A stretch of DNA of 64,000 nt from Pseudomonas rhizosphaerae (GCF_000761155.1 NZ_CP009533.1:3419001-3483000); one strand, 5' to 3'; positions 8,662-18,263 are shown, counted from the first letter of the stretch. Made by a program: numbers and translations. The notes: generated by a model not told the origin, from the sequence alone.

Positions 8662-9579
8662 TCAGCCGTGTTCCACCATGGCGAACGGCAATCGTTGGCC
8701 AAGCGCTTCGCGCAGGTAGTGCACGAAAGCGGCGATGCGCTGGGGCGTGTGGCGCCTTTGCTGGTACACCGCGTACACATCGGCCTGCGGCGCCTGATGG
8801 TCGGTCAACAGCGCTTGCAACCGTCCACTTTCCAGATGCGTCTGCACATCCCAGCGCGACCTCAAGATCAAACCATGGCCATCCAGCGCCCAGCCCAGCG
8901 CCACTTCACCGTCATTGCTCGACAGCGTTCCGGTGACCTTGTGCGCGTAGTCCCGGCCGTCCTTGCGGAAGCGCCAGATGGCGTAATCGCTACCAAACTG
9001 GCGCAGCACGATGCAATTGTGCGCCGCCAGATCGGCCACCTGAGTCGGTGCAGGCATGTCCTCAAGGTATCTGGGCGCCCCGCACAGCACGCGCGGATTT
9101 TCCAGCAGGCGCACAGCGATCAAGCGCGAGTCGGGCGGCTCGCCCATGAACACGCCCAGGTCGAACTGATCGTCGAGCAGACTCATCGGCTGGCTGCTCA
9201 GCTCCAGGGACACTTCCAATTCAGGATGCAGGCGCGCAAAGGCCGAGACCACCTGGGCCAGGTGCCTGCGGCCAAAGCCCAGGGTGGCATTGATCCGCAA
9301 CCGGCCATGCAAAGTCGGCTGACGCGTACCCAGCGCGCTTTCCAGCTCATCGAGCTGGCGCAGGATCGGCCGCCCGCCTTCCAGGTACAGCACGCCTTCA
9401 GGCGTCAGCGACAAGCGTCGCGTGGTGCGTTGCAGCAACTGCACGCCCAGGCGCTGCTCCAGCTGGCTCAGACGCTTGCTCACTGCGGGCAGCGACAGGC
9501 CCAGGTGCCGGGCCACCTCGGTCAAGCTGGCCCGGGTGGCCACCTGCTGAAAGAAGCTCAGGTCATCGATCATGCTCAT
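8662..9579 (-). CDS. LysR-family regulator (DmlR-like)
   Basis: This is a LysR-type regulator of about 305 residues. The helix-turn-helix lies at residues 3-60 (LTEVARHLGLSLPAVSKRLSQ), and the effector domain follows from about 88. It is divergent from the tartrate/D-malate dehydrogenase gene at 9698 with only about 120 bp between them, the arrangement seen for DmlR/dmlA and for tartrate operons. I infer that it activates the dehydrogenase in response to tartrate or D-malate. The start is taken at ATG 9579 (MSMIDDLSFF); the upstream open frame adds 20 residues unlike LysR N-termini. Confidence 0.85.
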   Translation of the reverse strand: MSMIDDLSFFQQVATRASLTEVARHLGLSLPAVSKRLSQLEQRLGVQLLQRTTRRLSLTPEGVLYLEGGRPILRQLDELESALGTRQPTLHGRLRINATLGFGRRHLAQVVSAFARLHPELEVSLELSSQPMSLLDDQFDLGVFMGEPPDSRLIAVRLLENPRVLCGAPRYLEDMPAPTQVADLAAHNCIVLRQFGSDYAIWRFRKDGRDYAHKVTGTLSSNDGEVALGWALDGHGLILRSRWDVQTHLESGRLQALLTDHQAPQADVYAVYQQRRHTPQRIAAFVHYLREALGQRLPFAMVEHG

Positions 9580-9697
9580 GGATTGTTTACCTGAATCTAA
9601 GAATGGCTTAACCAGCAGGCCAATTATTAATCCCGACACACTGATTACACTGAGTCCACAGGTTCATCAACCCATGCATCAATGACTGGAGTGCAGC

Positions 9698-10777
9698 ATG
9701 AGCAAGTCCACTTACAAGATCGCGGTGATCCCCGGTGACGGCATCGGCAAGGAAGTCATGCCAGAAGGGGTTCGTGTGCTCGACGCCGTGGCCGCCCGCT
9801 ACGACCTGCACTTGCAATGGGACTGGTTCGATTTCGCCAGTGCCGATTACTACCTGGCGCACGGCAAGATGATGCCTGATGACTGGTTCGAGACGCTCAA
9901 GGGCTACGACGCCATCTACTTCGGCGCCGTGGGCTGGCCCGATGTGGTGCCCGACCATGTTTCGCTGTGGGATTCGCTGCTGCAGTTCCGCCGCGAGTTC
10001 GACCAGTACGTCAACCTGCGCCCCTGCCGCTTGATGCCTGGGGTCAAGGCACCACTGGCCAACCGCAAGCCCGGCGACATCGATTTCTGGGTCGTGCGCG
10101 AGAACACCGAAGGCGAGTATTCCAGCGTGGGCGGCAAGATGTTCCCCGGCACCGACCGCGAGATCGTCCTGCAGGAAACGGTGATGACCCGCGTTGGCGT
10201 GGACCGCATTCTCAAGTTCGCCTACGACCTGGCGCAAAGCCGACCCAAGAAACACCTGACCTCGGCCACCAAGTCCAACGGCATCGCCATTACCATGCCG
10301 TACTGGGACGAACGCGTGGTCGAGATGGGCAAGAAGTACCCGGCCGTGAACGTGGACAAGTACCACATCGACATTCTCACGGCCAACTTCGTGCTGCACC
10401 CGGACTGGTTCGATGTGGTGGTGGCCAGCAACTTGTTCGGCGACATCCTTTCCGACCTGGGCCCGGCCTGCACCGGCACCATCGGCATTGCGCCGTCGGC
10501 CAATATCAATCCGGAGCGCAACTTCCCCAGCCTGTTCGAACCGGTACACGGCTCGGCGCCGGACATTGCCGGCAAGGGCGTGGCCAATCCGATCGGGCAG
10601 ATCTGGTGCGGCGCCATGATGCTCGAACACCTCGGTCATCCTGAGGCAGGAGCGGAGGTTCTGGCGGCCATTGAAAAGGTCCTGGCCATGGGCCCCGAAC
10701 AAGCGCCCCTGACCGCCGACATCGGCGGCACCGGCACCACTCGCGCCTTGGGCGAGGCCATCGCCGCCGTCTGCTGA
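9698..10777 (+). CDS. ttuC: Tartrate dehydrogenase / D-malate dehydrogenase
   Basis: This is a 359-residue member of the beta-hydroxyacid decarboxylating dehydrogenase family (isopropylmalate/isocitrate type). It is likely an NAD+- and divalent-metal-dependent tartrate dehydrogenase/decarboxylase that also acts on D-malate. The N-terminus YKIAVIPGDGIGKEVMPEG and the segment WVVRENTEGEYSSVGG are characteristic. The metal-binding aspartates lie in NLFGDILSDLGPA (about residues 245-257), and the adenosine-binding segment is EPVHGSAPDIAGKGVANP. The length matches the well-studied P. putida enzyme. A purine-rich site precedes the ATG. The divergent LysR gene is the likely regulator. A REP array lies directly downstream. 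Confidence 0.92.
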   Translation: MSKSTYKIAVIPGDGIGKEVMPEGVRVLDAVAARYDLHLQWDWFDFASADYYLAHGKMMPDDWFETLKGYDAIYFGAVGWPDVVPDHVSLWDSLLQFRREFDQYVNLRPCRLMPGVKAPLANRKPGDIDFWVVRENTEGEYSSVGGKMFPGTDREIVLQETVMTRVGVDRILKFAYDLAQSRPKKHLTSATKSNGIAITMPYWDERVVEMGKKYPAVNVDKYHIDILTANFVLHPDWFDVVVASNLFGDILSDLGPACTGTIGIAPSANINPERNFPSLFEPVHGSAPDIAGKGVANPIGQIWCGAMMLEHLGHPEAGAEVLAAIEKVLAMGPEQAPLTADIGGTGTTRALGEAIAAVC

Positions 10778-10802
10778 TGCCGCGATGCACCTGACACACC
10801 CT

Positions 10803-11160
10803 AGCGCCCCTGTGGGAGTGGGCTCTGCCCGCGAAACAGGCACCGCAGTGTTTCAGGTGTACCGCAGTGAAGCCTTCGCGGGCAGAGCCCGCTCCCACAA
10901 GGTGCCAATGCTCCAAAGGTTATTGGCAGTGCGCTGTGGGAAAGGCTATCACCGCTCCACTGGGGGAGCGGGCTCTACCCGCGAAACAAGCGCTGCGGTA
11001 CCTCTGATACACCGCAGCCCCCTGTGGGAGCGGGCTCTGCCCGCGAAACAAGCGCTGCGGTACCTCTGATACACCGCAGCCCCCTGTGGGAGCGGGCTCT
11101 GCCCGCGAAACAAGCACCGCGGTACCTCTGACACACCGCAGCCCGCTCCCACAGCCCCTC
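10803..11160. repeat. REP array, family B, with 62-bp tandem repeats
   Basis: This stretch fills the gap between ttuC and the GhrA-type reductase and contains no gene. An inverted pair (about 10808-10835 and 10870-10902) is followed by three direct repeats. Their GGGAGCGGGCTCT cores start at 10964, 11026 and 11088, so the period is 62 bp. Each unit contains the palindrome GGGAGCGGGCTCTGCCCGCG and the spacer CTGCGGTACCTCTGATACAC with few changes. An inverted half unit closes the array near 11140-11155. Short open frames across it are artefacts of the repeats. Confidence 0.85.
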
Positions 11161-11298
11161 CTCCCACAGAGTCCTGCTCCCACGCGGTACCGCTCCTACG
11201 GTCAACTTGTTCTGTTTGACCGGCTCGATTCGGGAGAATGTTGCGTCGCGATCTGGCATCGTCGGTGTTCCCTCCGATCGTCCATGAGAACCCGCCTT

Positions 11299-12225
11299 AT
11301 GACGCTGCTGTTCAAAGTCCCCGACGAGCGTGCGTCGGTCTGGAAGGCATTGTTCGCCGAACATGCCCCGGATATTCCCGTGCGTTTCTGGCCAGACATC
11401 GGCGACCCGGCGCAGGTGCGCTACTTTGCGGCCTGGCAGCCGCCTGCAGACCTGTATGAACGGTTCACCGAGCTTGAGGTGGTCTTCGCCACTTCGGCGG
11501 GGGTCGACCAGTTCGATCTGGCCCATGTGCCCGACTTGGTCAGCGTGGTGCGCATGCTCGACCCCGGCATTGCCCAAGGCATCATCGAATACGCAGGCTT
11601 TGCCGTGCTTGGCTTGCATCGACAACTGCCGACCTACCTGCAGCAACAGCGCGAAGGCGTATGGAAGGCCCATCCGCTGCTGGCAGCCAGCAAGCGTCGT
11701 GTGGGCGTCATGGGTCTGGGCAACCTGGGCCAGGCCACGCTGAATACGCTGAGGCCGTTCGGCTTTGCCCTGAGTGGTTGGTCACGTACGCTCAAGACTT
11801 TGCCCGGCGTGCAGTGCTACGGCGGCCTGGAACAGCTGCCGGACTTTCTCGGCAGCTGCGACATCCTCCTGTGCCTGTTGCCGCTGACCCACGACACTGC
11901 CGGCATCCTCAACGCGCAGACCTTCGCCGCGCTGCCCGCGGGCGCGAGCCTGATCAACCTGGGCCGTGGTGGCCATCTGGTGGAAGCGGACTTGTTGGCG
12001 GCGCTGGACTCGGGCCATCTGGCCCATGCAATCGTCGATGTGCTGCAAGAAGAGCCGCCACGCAGCGATCACCCTTTCCTCGACCATCCTAAAATCTGGC
12101 TGACCCCGCACATCGGCGCCATGACCGATCCGCACTCGGCCTTCGAGGTACTGCTGGAGAACATCCGCAGGCATCAACGAGGTGAGGACATGGTCGGTCT
12201 GGTGGAGCCGGGCACCGGCTATTAG
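11299..12225 (+). CDS. ghrA: 2-hydroxyacid dehydrogenase, glyoxylate/hydroxypyruvate reductase A-like
   Basis: This 308-residue D-2-hydroxyacid dehydrogenase probably reduces glyoxylate or hydroxypyruvate with NAD(P)H. The cofactor-binding motif is GVMGLGNLGQATL (about residues 135-147). The substrate-binding arginine lies in INLGRGGHLVE and the catalytic histidine in LTPHIGAMTDP. The length matches E. coli GhrA (about 312 residues). ATG 11299 is chosen because GAGA lies 9 bases upstream; ATG 11284 is an alternative with no visible ribosome-binding site. A 12-bp inverted repeat follows the stop codon. Confidence 0.85.
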   Translation: MTLLFKVPDERASVWKALFAEHAPDIPVRFWPDIGDPAQVRYFAAWQPPADLYERFTELEVVFATSAGVDQFDLAHVPDLVSVVRMLDPGIAQGIIEYAGFAVLGLHRQLPTYLQQQREGVWKAHPLLAASKRRVGVMGLGNLGQATLNTLRPFGFALSGWSRTLKTLPGVQCYGGLEQLPDFLGSCDILLCLLPLTHDTAGILNAQTFAALPAGASLINLGRGGHLVEADLLAALDSGHLAHAIVDVLQEEPPRSDHPFLDHPKIWLTPHIGAMTDPHSAFEVLLENIRRHQRGEDMVGLVEPGTGY

Positions 12226-12232
12226 CGGCAAA

Positions 12233-12264
12233 CCTGTGGCAGCCACATAGAGGGCTGCCACAGG
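12233..12264. terminator. Bidirectional hairpin between ghrA and ptsP
   Basis: A perfect 12-bp stem, CCTGTGGCAGCC with its complement GGCTGCCACAGG and an 8-base loop, lies between two convergent genes. A T-run is absent, so strict Rho-independence is uncertain, but position and stability fit a shared transcript end. Confidence 0.6.
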
Positions 12265-12273
12265 TCAGGCGCT

Positions 12274-14553
12274 TCAGTGCTTCTTCGGCGTACTCGGATT
12301 GATCATCCGCGACAGGCCCAGGTTCTTCAGGGCCAGCTGCAGCGAGCTGTGGATAACTTGCGGGTTGTCGATCTTGCTCAACTGGGCCAGCAGTTCCTTG
12401 GCCTTGCTCAGGTTGACCTGACGCAGCATCCACTTCACTTTCGGCAAGTTGGTAGCGTTCATCGACAGGCTATCGAAACCCATCGCCATCAACAGTATCG
12501 CCGCAGCCGGGTCGCCGGCCATTTCGCCACAGATGCTCACCGGCTTGCCTTCGGCATGCGCCTCGGTGACCACGTGCTGCAGGGCCTGCAGCACCGCCGG
12601 GTGCAGGTAGTCGTAAAGGTCGGCCACGCGCGGGTTGTTGCGGTCCACGGCCAACAGGTATTGGGTCAGGTCGTTCGAGCCCACCGAAAGGAAGTCGACC
12701 TGGCGCGCCAGCTCCTTGGTCAGGTACACCGCCGCCGGGATCTCGATCATCACGCCCACCGGCGGCATCGGCACGTCGGTGCCCTCGTCGCGCACCTCGC
12801 CCCAGGCCCGGTGAATCAGGTGCAGGGCTTCTTCCAGCTCGTGGGTGCCGGAGATCATCGGCAGCAGGATCCGCAAGTTGTTCAGGCCTTCGCTGGCCTT
12901 GAGCATCGCGCGGGTCTGCACCAGGAAGATTTCCGGATGGTCGAGGGTCACGCGAATGCCGCGCCAGCCCAGGAACGGGTTCTCTTCCTTGATGGGAAAA
13001 TACGACAGCGACTTGTCGCCGCCGATGTCCAGGCTGCGCATGGTCACCGGCAGCGGGTGGAAGGCTGCCAACTGCTCACGGTAGATGGCCAGCTGTTCCT
13101 TCTCGCTGGGGAAACGCTGGTTGATCATGAACGGCACTTCGGTGCGGTACAGCCCGACGCCCTCGGCGCCGCGCTGCTGGGCGCGGGCCACGTCGGCCAG
13201 CAACCCGGTGTTGACCCAGAGCGGCATGCGGTGGCCATCCAGGGTCACGCAGGGCAGTTCGCGCAGGGCGTCGAGGCCCAGCGCCAGCTGTCGCTCTTCC
13301 TCGACCACATCGGCAAACTGCTTGCTGAGGATGTCGCTGGGGTTGGTGTAGACCTCGCCGTGGTAGCCATCGACGATCATCTTGATGCCATCGACCTTGG
13401 AATACGGCAGGTCGACCAGGCCCATCACCGTCGGGATGCCCATGGCACGCGCCAGGATGGCCACATGGGAGTTACCCGAACCCAGGACCGACACCAGGCC
13501 CACCAGCTTGCCTTCCGGCACCTCGCCGAGCATGGCCGGCGACAGCTCCTCGCTGATCAGAATGGTGTTGTCGGGGTAGACCAGGGTTTGCTGGCGCGCC
13601 TCCTGCAAATAGGCGAGCAGGCGCCGCCCCAGGTCCTTGACGTCGGAGGCGCGCTCGCGCAGGTAGGCGTCGTCCATCAATTCGAAACGGTTGACGTGCT
13701 CGGTGACCACGTGGCGCAGCGCACCCTGGGCCCACTGGCCGGTCTTGATCACGTTGGTTACTTCGCTGCCCAGCGAGGCATCGTCGAGCATCATCAAGTA
13801 GACGTCGAACAGCGCCCGCTCTTCGGGGCGCAGCTGGGTGGCCAGTTTTGCCGACAGGGTGCGCATGTCGTTGCGCACGCCTTCCAGCGCGTTCTGGAAC
13901 AACGCCAGCTCGGCATCGATGTCGCTAACGCTCTTGTCGGGCACCACGTCCAGGTCCGCCGGCGGCAGCATCACCACCGCGGTCCCGACTGCGGCGCCGG
14001 GCGAGCCGGGCACGCCAACGAAGCGCGCTTCCTGGATGCCCTTGCCCTGCCGCCCCAGGCCGCGAATCGAACCGGTGGCTTCGGCGTGGGCGATCACCCC
14101 CGCCAATTGCGCGCTCATGGTGACCAGAAAGGCTTCTTCGCCCTCGTCGAACTGACGCCGCTCCTTTTGCTGGATCACCAGCACCCCCACCACACGACGG
14201 TGGTGGATGATCGGCGTACCGAGGAAGGACGCGTAGCGCTCCTCGCCGGTTTCGGCGAAGTAGCGATAGCGCGGGTGGCCGGCGGCGTTTTCCAGGTTGA
14301 GCGGTTCTTCGCGGGTGCCCACCAGGCCCACCAGGCCTTCGTTGGGGGCCATGCTGACCTTGCCGATGGAGCGCTTGTTGAGGCCTTCGGTGGCCATCAA
14401 TACGAAGCGATTGGTTTCCAGATCCAGCAGGTACACCGAGCAGACCTGGCTGCCCATGGCTTCCTTGACGCGTTGCACGATGATCCCCAGCGCCGACTTG
14501 AGATCCTTGGCGGAGTTGACTTCCTGGACGATCTTGCGCAGCGTATTGAGCAT
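12274..14553 (-). CDS. ptsP: Phosphoenolpyruvate-protein phosphotransferase, nitrogen PTS (EI-Ntr)
   Basis: This is a 759-residue EI-Ntr, the first enzyme of the regulatory nitrogen phosphotransferase system, which passes phosphate from PEP to NPr. An N-terminal GAF domain (about residues 1-160) distinguishes it from sugar EI. The PEP-utilising domain follows, with the phosphorylated histidine in GSGNSHVAILARAMGIP (about 360-376). The C-terminal PEP-binding TIM barrel (about 430-735) contains SVGSNDLTQYLLAVDR and CGEMAGDP. It lies 22 bp downstream of rppH on the same strand; the rppH-ptsP pairing is conserved in gamma-proteobacteria. All key motifs appear intact. Confidence 0.97.
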   Translation of the reverse strand: MLNTLRKIVQEVNSAKDLKSALGIIVQRVKEAMGSQVCSVYLLDLETNRFVLMATEGLNKRSIGKVSMAPNEGLVGLVGTREEPLNLENAAGHPRYRYFAETGEERYASFLGTPIIHHRRVVGVLVIQQKERRQFDEGEEAFLVTMSAQLAGVIAHAEATGSIRGLGRQGKGIQEARFVGVPGSPGAAVGTAVVMLPPADLDVVPDKSVSDIDAELALFQNALEGVRNDMRTLSAKLATQLRPEERALFDVYLMMLDDASLGSEVTNVIKTGQWAQGALRHVVTEHVNRFELMDDAYLRERASDVKDLGRRLLAYLQEARQQTLVYPDNTILISEELSPAMLGEVPEGKLVGLVSVLGSGNSHVAILARAMGIPTVMGLVDLPYSKVDGIKMIVDGYHGEVYTNPSDILSKQFADVVEEERQLALGLDALRELPCVTLDGHRMPLWVNTGLLADVARAQQRGAEGVGLYRTEVPFMINQRFPSEKEQLAIYREQLAAFHPLPVTMRSLDIGGDKSLSYFPIKEENPFLGWRGIRVTLDHPEIFLVQTRAMLKASEGLNNLRILLPMISGTHELEEALHLIHRAWGEVRDEGTDVPMPPVGVMIEIPAAVYLTKELARQVDFLSVGSNDLTQYLLAVDRNNPRVADLYDYLHPAVLQALQHVVTEAHAEGKPVSICGEMAGDPAAAILLMAMGFDSLSMNATNLPKVKWMLRQVNLSKAKELLAQLSKIDNPQVIHSSLQLALKNLGLSRMINPSTPKKH

Positions 14554-14575
14554 GGCTCGGGGTCGAACTCCGTCG

Positions 14576-15055
14576 TCAGTCGCGCGAGAGAAGGCGCGGG
14601 GCTAGCTCTTTGAGCGCGCGTCTGTAGACCTCGCGCTTGAATGTCACCACCTGGCCCAGCGGGTACCAATAGCTGACCCAGCGCCAGCCGTCGAACTCGG
14701 GCTTGCCGGTCAGGTCCATGCGTACGCGCTGTTCGTTGGACACCAGGCGCAGCAGGAACCATTTCTGCTTCTGGCCGATGCACAGCGGCTGGCTGTGCGT
14801 GCGCACCAGGCGTTGGGGTAGACGATAACGCAACCAGCCGCGGGTGCAGGCAAGTATTTCTACATCCTGGCGTTCCAGCCCGACTTCTTCATTCAGCTCG
14901 CGGTACAAGGCCTCTTCCGGCGTTTCCTGAGGGTTGATGCCCCCTTGCGGGAATTGCCAGGCGTCCTGATTGATACGCCGAGCCCATAGCACCTGACCGG
15001 CGTCATTGGTAAGAATGATGCCAACGTTAGGGCGAAAACCATCGGGGTCGATCAC
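14576..15055 (-). CDS. rppH: RNA pyrophosphohydrolase
   Basis: This 159-residue Nudix hydrolase removes pyrophosphate from 5'-triphosphorylated RNA and so triggers mRNA decay. The Nudix box G-x5-E-x7-REL-x-EEVG lies at about residues 37-59, in [13 protein letters not shown] then [10 protein letters not shown]. The start is GTG at 15055: GAGG sits 7 bases upstream, and translation from here gives the conserved N-terminus [15 protein letters not shown] with the usual family length. An upstream open frame would add 41 residues unlike any RppH. It is probably co-transcribed with ptsP. Confidence 0.95.
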   Translation of the reverse strand: MIDPDGFRPNVGIILTNDAGQVLWARRINQDAWQFPQGGINPQETPEEALYRELNEEVGLERQDVEILACTRGWLRYRLPQRLVRTHSQPLCIGQKQKWFLLRLVSNEQRVRMDLTGKPEFDGWRWVSYWYPLGQVVTFKREVYRRALKELAPRLLSRD

Positions 15056-15195
15056 GGCAACAACCTCGTAAACGCATGTTCTGGCATTGTTCCACAAAGC
15101 CTGTGAAGGCAGCAACGACGCCGCATAGCTTATGTGCACACATGTGAAAAGTCCGTATTCTGTGGGCCTTTTCCCCATTTAATGCGAGTCATTTC

Positions 15196-15849
15196 ATGCG
15201 CCTGGCCCTATTCGACCTCGACAACACGCTGCTCGGCGGCGACAGCGACCATGCCTGGGGTGATTACCTGTGCACGCGCGGCATTCTCGATGCCGCCACG
15301 TACAAGGCGCGCAATGATGAGTTCTATCAGGACTACCTGGCAGGCCGTCTGGACTTGAACGAGTACCTGAACTTCACCCTGGAAATCCTCGCGGCGACCG
15401 ACGTGGCGCAACTGGATGAATGGCATCGCGATTTCATGCGTGACTGCATCGAGCCGATCATGCTGCCCAAGGCCGCCGCCTTGCTGCAACAGCATCGCGA
15501 CGCGGGTGACAAGCTGGTGATCATCACCGCCACCAACCGCTTCGTGACCGGCCCGATCGCCGAGCGCCTGGGCGTGGAAACGCTGCTGGCCACGGAAGTG
15601 GAAATGGTCGACGGCCGCTACACCGGACGCAGCTATGACGTGCCCTGCTTCAAGGAAGGCAAGGTCACGCGCCTGAACCGCTGGCTGGAAGAGAACGGCT
15701 ACGATCTGCACGACAGCTATTTCTACAGCGACTCGATGAACGATCTGCCACTGCTGGAGCAGGTGACCCACCCGGTGGTGGTCGATCCAGACCCCCGCCT
15801 GCACGAAGAAGCCAAGCGCCGCGGCTGGAAAGAAATCTCCCTGCGCTGA
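15196..15849 (+). CDS. HAD-IB phosphatase (SerB-like; candidate histidinol-phosphate phosphatase)
   Basis: This is a 217-residue HAD-superfamily phosphatase of subclass IB. The nucleophile motif is [14 protein letters not shown] (Asp at about residues 7 and 9), motif II is ITATNRF, a lysine lies in CFKEGKV, and the acidic motif is [14 protein letters not shown]. It is divergent from rppH. By synteny next to rppH-ptsP it corresponds to P. aeruginosa PA0335, which I recall was reported as a histidinol-phosphate phosphatase. That assignment is from memory and is not visible in the sequence; phosphoserine phosphatase-like activity is the alternative. Confidence 0.85.
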   Translation: MRLALFDLDNTLLGGDSDHAWGDYLCTRGILDAATYKARNDEFYQDYLAGRLDLNEYLNFTLEILAATDVAQLDEWHRDFMRDCIEPIMLPKAAALLQQHRDAGDKLVIITATNRFVTGPIAERLGVETLLATEVEMVDGRYTGRSYDVPCFKEGKVTRLNRWLEENGYDLHDSYFYSDSMNDLPLLEQVTHPVVVDPDPRLHEEAKRRGWKEISLR

Positions 15850-15867
15850 TACCTACTGACTGCTCAC

Positions 15868-16076
15868 TGCTAACTGTGGGAGCGGGGCGGGCGGCTGAGC
15901 CCTCTGCCCGCGAAGAATGCGCCGCCGTCTGCCTGACTGTGGGAGCGGGCTCTGCCCGCGAAGAATGCGACGCGGTCTGTCTGATCCACCGCGGCGCTCA
16001 TTTCGCGGGCAGAGCCCGCTCCCACAGGGATCGCGGCCAACCGTAGGAGCGGTCATCGCCGCGAAGAATGCGCTAC
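15868..16076. repeat. Cluster of REP elements, families B and C
   Basis: At least four palindromic units occur here: TGTGGGAGCGGG-type copies near 15876 and 15939, an inverted copy at about 16000-16026, and a GTAGGAGCGGTCATCGCCGCGAA copy near 16042. They separate two convergent genes. No coding sequence is visible. Confidence 0.75.
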
Positions 16077-16084
16077 GGTTTGTC

Positions 16085-16531
16085 TCAGACAGGCTTGGTC
16101 ACCATCAGCCCGATGATCGACAGCAACACCACCACTGCCACGGTCGCAATGATCAATACATTGCGCCGTTTGGCCGCGATGACGACCTCATCAAGGCCCG
16201 TCGCCAGACGCAGGCGGCTTACCCGGTTGATCAGCAGCAGCCAGACCCCACCGCCGATCACATACAACACCGCGGCGGTGAGAATCCAGGTTTGCCCCAA
16301 GGGCCAGCCGACCCGGTGCACCAGCCACCAGCCGGTCACCGGAAAACTCACCAGGCTCACGGCCATGACCACCCAGGCGTACACCCAGGGCCGTTGCAGG
16401 GTACTGGCGAAGGGCAGCCGGTCGCCGCCTTTCCAACTGCGCCAGGCACGGTAGATGACGGCCGCCACGCTGCCCAGCAGCACGACCGTGGCAGCGACGT
16501 GAAATACTTTCAGAATCGCCAGGCTTTCCAT
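16085..16531 (-). CDS. DUF2269 family integral membrane protein
   Basis: This is a 148-residue protein with four predicted membrane helices: about residues 6-27 (ILKVFHVAATVVLLGSVAAVIY), 50-70 (WVYAWVVMAVSLVSFPVTGWW), 83-101 (ILTAAVLYVIGGGVWLLLI) and a C-terminal one ending IIGLMVTKPV. The arrangement matches the DUF2269 family of unknown function. It is flanked by REP elements on both sides and appears to be transcribed alone. Confidence 0.75.
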   Translation of the reverse strand: MESLAILKVFHVAATVVLLGSVAAVIYRAWRSWKGGDRLPFASTLQRPWVYAWVVMAVSLVSFPVTGWWLVHRVGWPLGQTWILTAAVLYVIGGGVWLLLINRVSRLRLATGLDEVVIAAKRRNVLIIATVAVVVLLSIIGLMVTKPV

Positions 16532-16594
16532 GACGCGTGATCCCTATGGGCATTGACGATGCATCATCGACAAGCGTAGCAGCCGTCGAGTTCA

Positions 16595-16640
16595 CCCTGT
16601 GGGAGCGGGGCGGGCGGCGAGCCCTCTGCCCAAGAATGGC
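16595..16640. repeat. REP fragment, family B
   Basis: The sequence CCTGTGGGAGCGGGGCGGGC followed by GGCGAGCCCTCTGCCC is a diverged copy of the GGGAGCGGGCTCTGCCCGCG palindrome. It lies between the DUF2269 gene and ilvA. Confidence 0.55.
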
Positions 16641-16671
16641 ACACCACTGACTCAAGCCAGGCCCCGCATCA

Positions 16672-18186
16672 CTACCCCAGGAACAACTGATAGGCCGGGT
16701 TATCCGTCTCGTCCCAGAACGGGTAGCCGATTTCGGCCAGCGCGCCGGCTACCAGATGGCGCTCCTCTTCAGGCACCTGCAGCCCTGCCACCACGCGGCC
16801 ATCAGCGGCGCCGTGGTTGCGGTAGTGGAACATCGAGATGTTCCAGCGCCCGCCCAGCTTGTCGAGGAAGTTGAACAGCGCACCCGGACGCTCCGGGAAC
16901 TCGAAGCGCAGCACCATCTCGTCGCTGACCCGGACCGCATGGCCACCGACCATATGGCGGATGTGCAGCTTGGCCAGCTCGTTGTCGGTCAGGTCCAGCA
17001 CCGGGAAGCCATGGGATTGCAGCGTCTGCACCAGTACCGCCCGCGGATCGCGTTCGGGGTGGGTCTGCACGCCGACGAAAATGTGTGCTTCGTGACCGGT
17101 GTGGTAGCGGTAGTTGAACTCGGTGATCTGGCGTTTGCCTACGGCCTCGCAGAACGCCTTGAAGCTGCCCGGACGCTCGGGAATGGTCACCGCGATGATC
17201 GCCTCGCGCCCCTCGCCCAGCTCGGCTCGTTCGGCCACGTGGCGCAGCCGGTCGAAGTTGACGTTGGCGCCCGAATCGATCGCTACCAGAGTCTGCCCCG
17301 ACACACCCCGCGCCTCGACGTACTTCTTGATCCCCGCCACCCCGAGCGCACCAGCAGGTTCGGTGATCGAGCGGGTATCGTCGTAGATGTCTTTGATCGC
17401 CGCACAGATCTCGTCGGTGCTGACGGTGATCACCTCGTCCACGTGATCCTTGCAGATCTCGAAGGTGTACTGGCCGATCTGCGCCACCGCCACACCGTCG
17501 GCGAACAGCCCGACCTGCGGCAGCACCACGCGCTCACCGGCACGCATGGCCTGCTGCAGGCAGTTGGAATCGTCCGGCTCGACGCCGATGACCTTGATGC
17601 CCGGGCGCAGGTATTTGACGTACGCGGCGATGCCGGCGATCAGGCCGCCGCCGCCCACCGGCACGAAGATCGCGTCGAGATCGCCCGGATGCTGACGCAG
17701 AATCTCCATCGCCACCGTGCCCTGCCCGGCGATGGTGTAGGGGTCGTCGTAGGGATGGATGTAGACCATGCCCTGCTCGTCCACCAGCTTGAGCGAATGG
17801 GCCAGGGCCTCTGGAAACGAGTCGCCGTGCAGCACCACGATGCCGCCGCGCGAACGCACGCCTTCGATCTTGATCTCGGGGGTGGTATTGGGCATCACGA
17901 TGGTGGCCTTGATCCCCAGCTCGCGCGCCGCCAGCGCCAGGCCCTGGGCATGGTTGCCGGCCGAGGCAGTGACCACGCCACGGACCAGTTCCTCTGCGCT
18001 GAGCTGAGCCAATTTGTTGTAGGCGCCGCGAATCTTGAACGAGAACACCGGCTGCAAGTCTTCGCGCTTGAGCAGAATCTTGTTGTTCAGGCGCTCGGAC
18101 AGCTGCCCGGCGGGCTGCAAAGGGGTTTCCACCGCAACGTCGTAGACGCGCGAGGTGAGGATCATCTTTACGTACTGTTCGAGCAT
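16672..18186 (-). CDS. ilvA: Threonine ammonia-lyase, biosynthetic
   Basis: This 504-residue PLP enzyme converts threonine to 2-oxobutanoate and ammonia, the first step of isoleucine synthesis. The PLP lysine lies in VFSFKIRGAYNKL (about residues 52-64), and the glycine-rich phosphate loop is VPVGGGGLIAGIAAY. Two C-terminal ACT-like regulatory domains (about 325-400 and 415-500), starting around VTIPERPGSFKAF and FEFPERPGALFNF, are the usual site of isoleucine feedback. ATG 18186 gives the conserved pseudomonad N-terminus MLEQYVK; two codons further upstream are possible. It is divergent from rpiA. Confidence 0.96.
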   Translation of the reverse strand: MLEQYVKMILTSRVYDVAVETPLQPAGQLSERLNNKILLKREDLQPVFSFKIRGAYNKLAQLSAEELVRGVVTASAGNHAQGLALAARELGIKATIVMPNTTPEIKIEGVRSRGGIVVLHGDSFPEALAHSLKLVDEQGMVYIHPYDDPYTIAGQGTVAMEILRQHPGDLDAIFVPVGGGGLIAGIAAYVKYLRPGIKVIGVEPDDSNCLQQAMRAGERVVLPQVGLFADGVAVAQIGQYTFEICKDHVDEVITVSTDEICAAIKDIYDDTRSITEPAGALGVAGIKKYVEARGVSGQTLVAIDSGANVNFDRLRHVAERAELGEGREAIIAVTIPERPGSFKAFCEAVGKRQITEFNYRYHTGHEAHIFVGVQTHPERDPRAVLVQTLQSHGFPVLDLTDNELAKLHIRHMVGGHAVRVSDEMVLRFEFPERPGALFNFLDKLGGRWNISMFHYRNHGAADGRVVAGLQVPEEERHLVAGALAEIGYPFWDETDNPAYQLFLG

Positions 18187-18263
18187 GGCGGACATCACTG
18201 ACGATAACGGGCAGGGCCGACGAGTCTAAGCCAACGACCACAGCAAAACCAAGGTTTTGCCCT

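Noticed and set aside
10785..11673. Several open frames with repeated peptide units between ttuC and ghrA
   Set aside because: They are translations of tandem REP sequences and antisense of ghrA, with no ribosome-binding sites.
12277..14613. A 778-residue plus-strand open frame opposite ptsP
   Set aside because: Composition is typical of antisense in GC-rich DNA, and ptsP motifs are complete on the minus strand.
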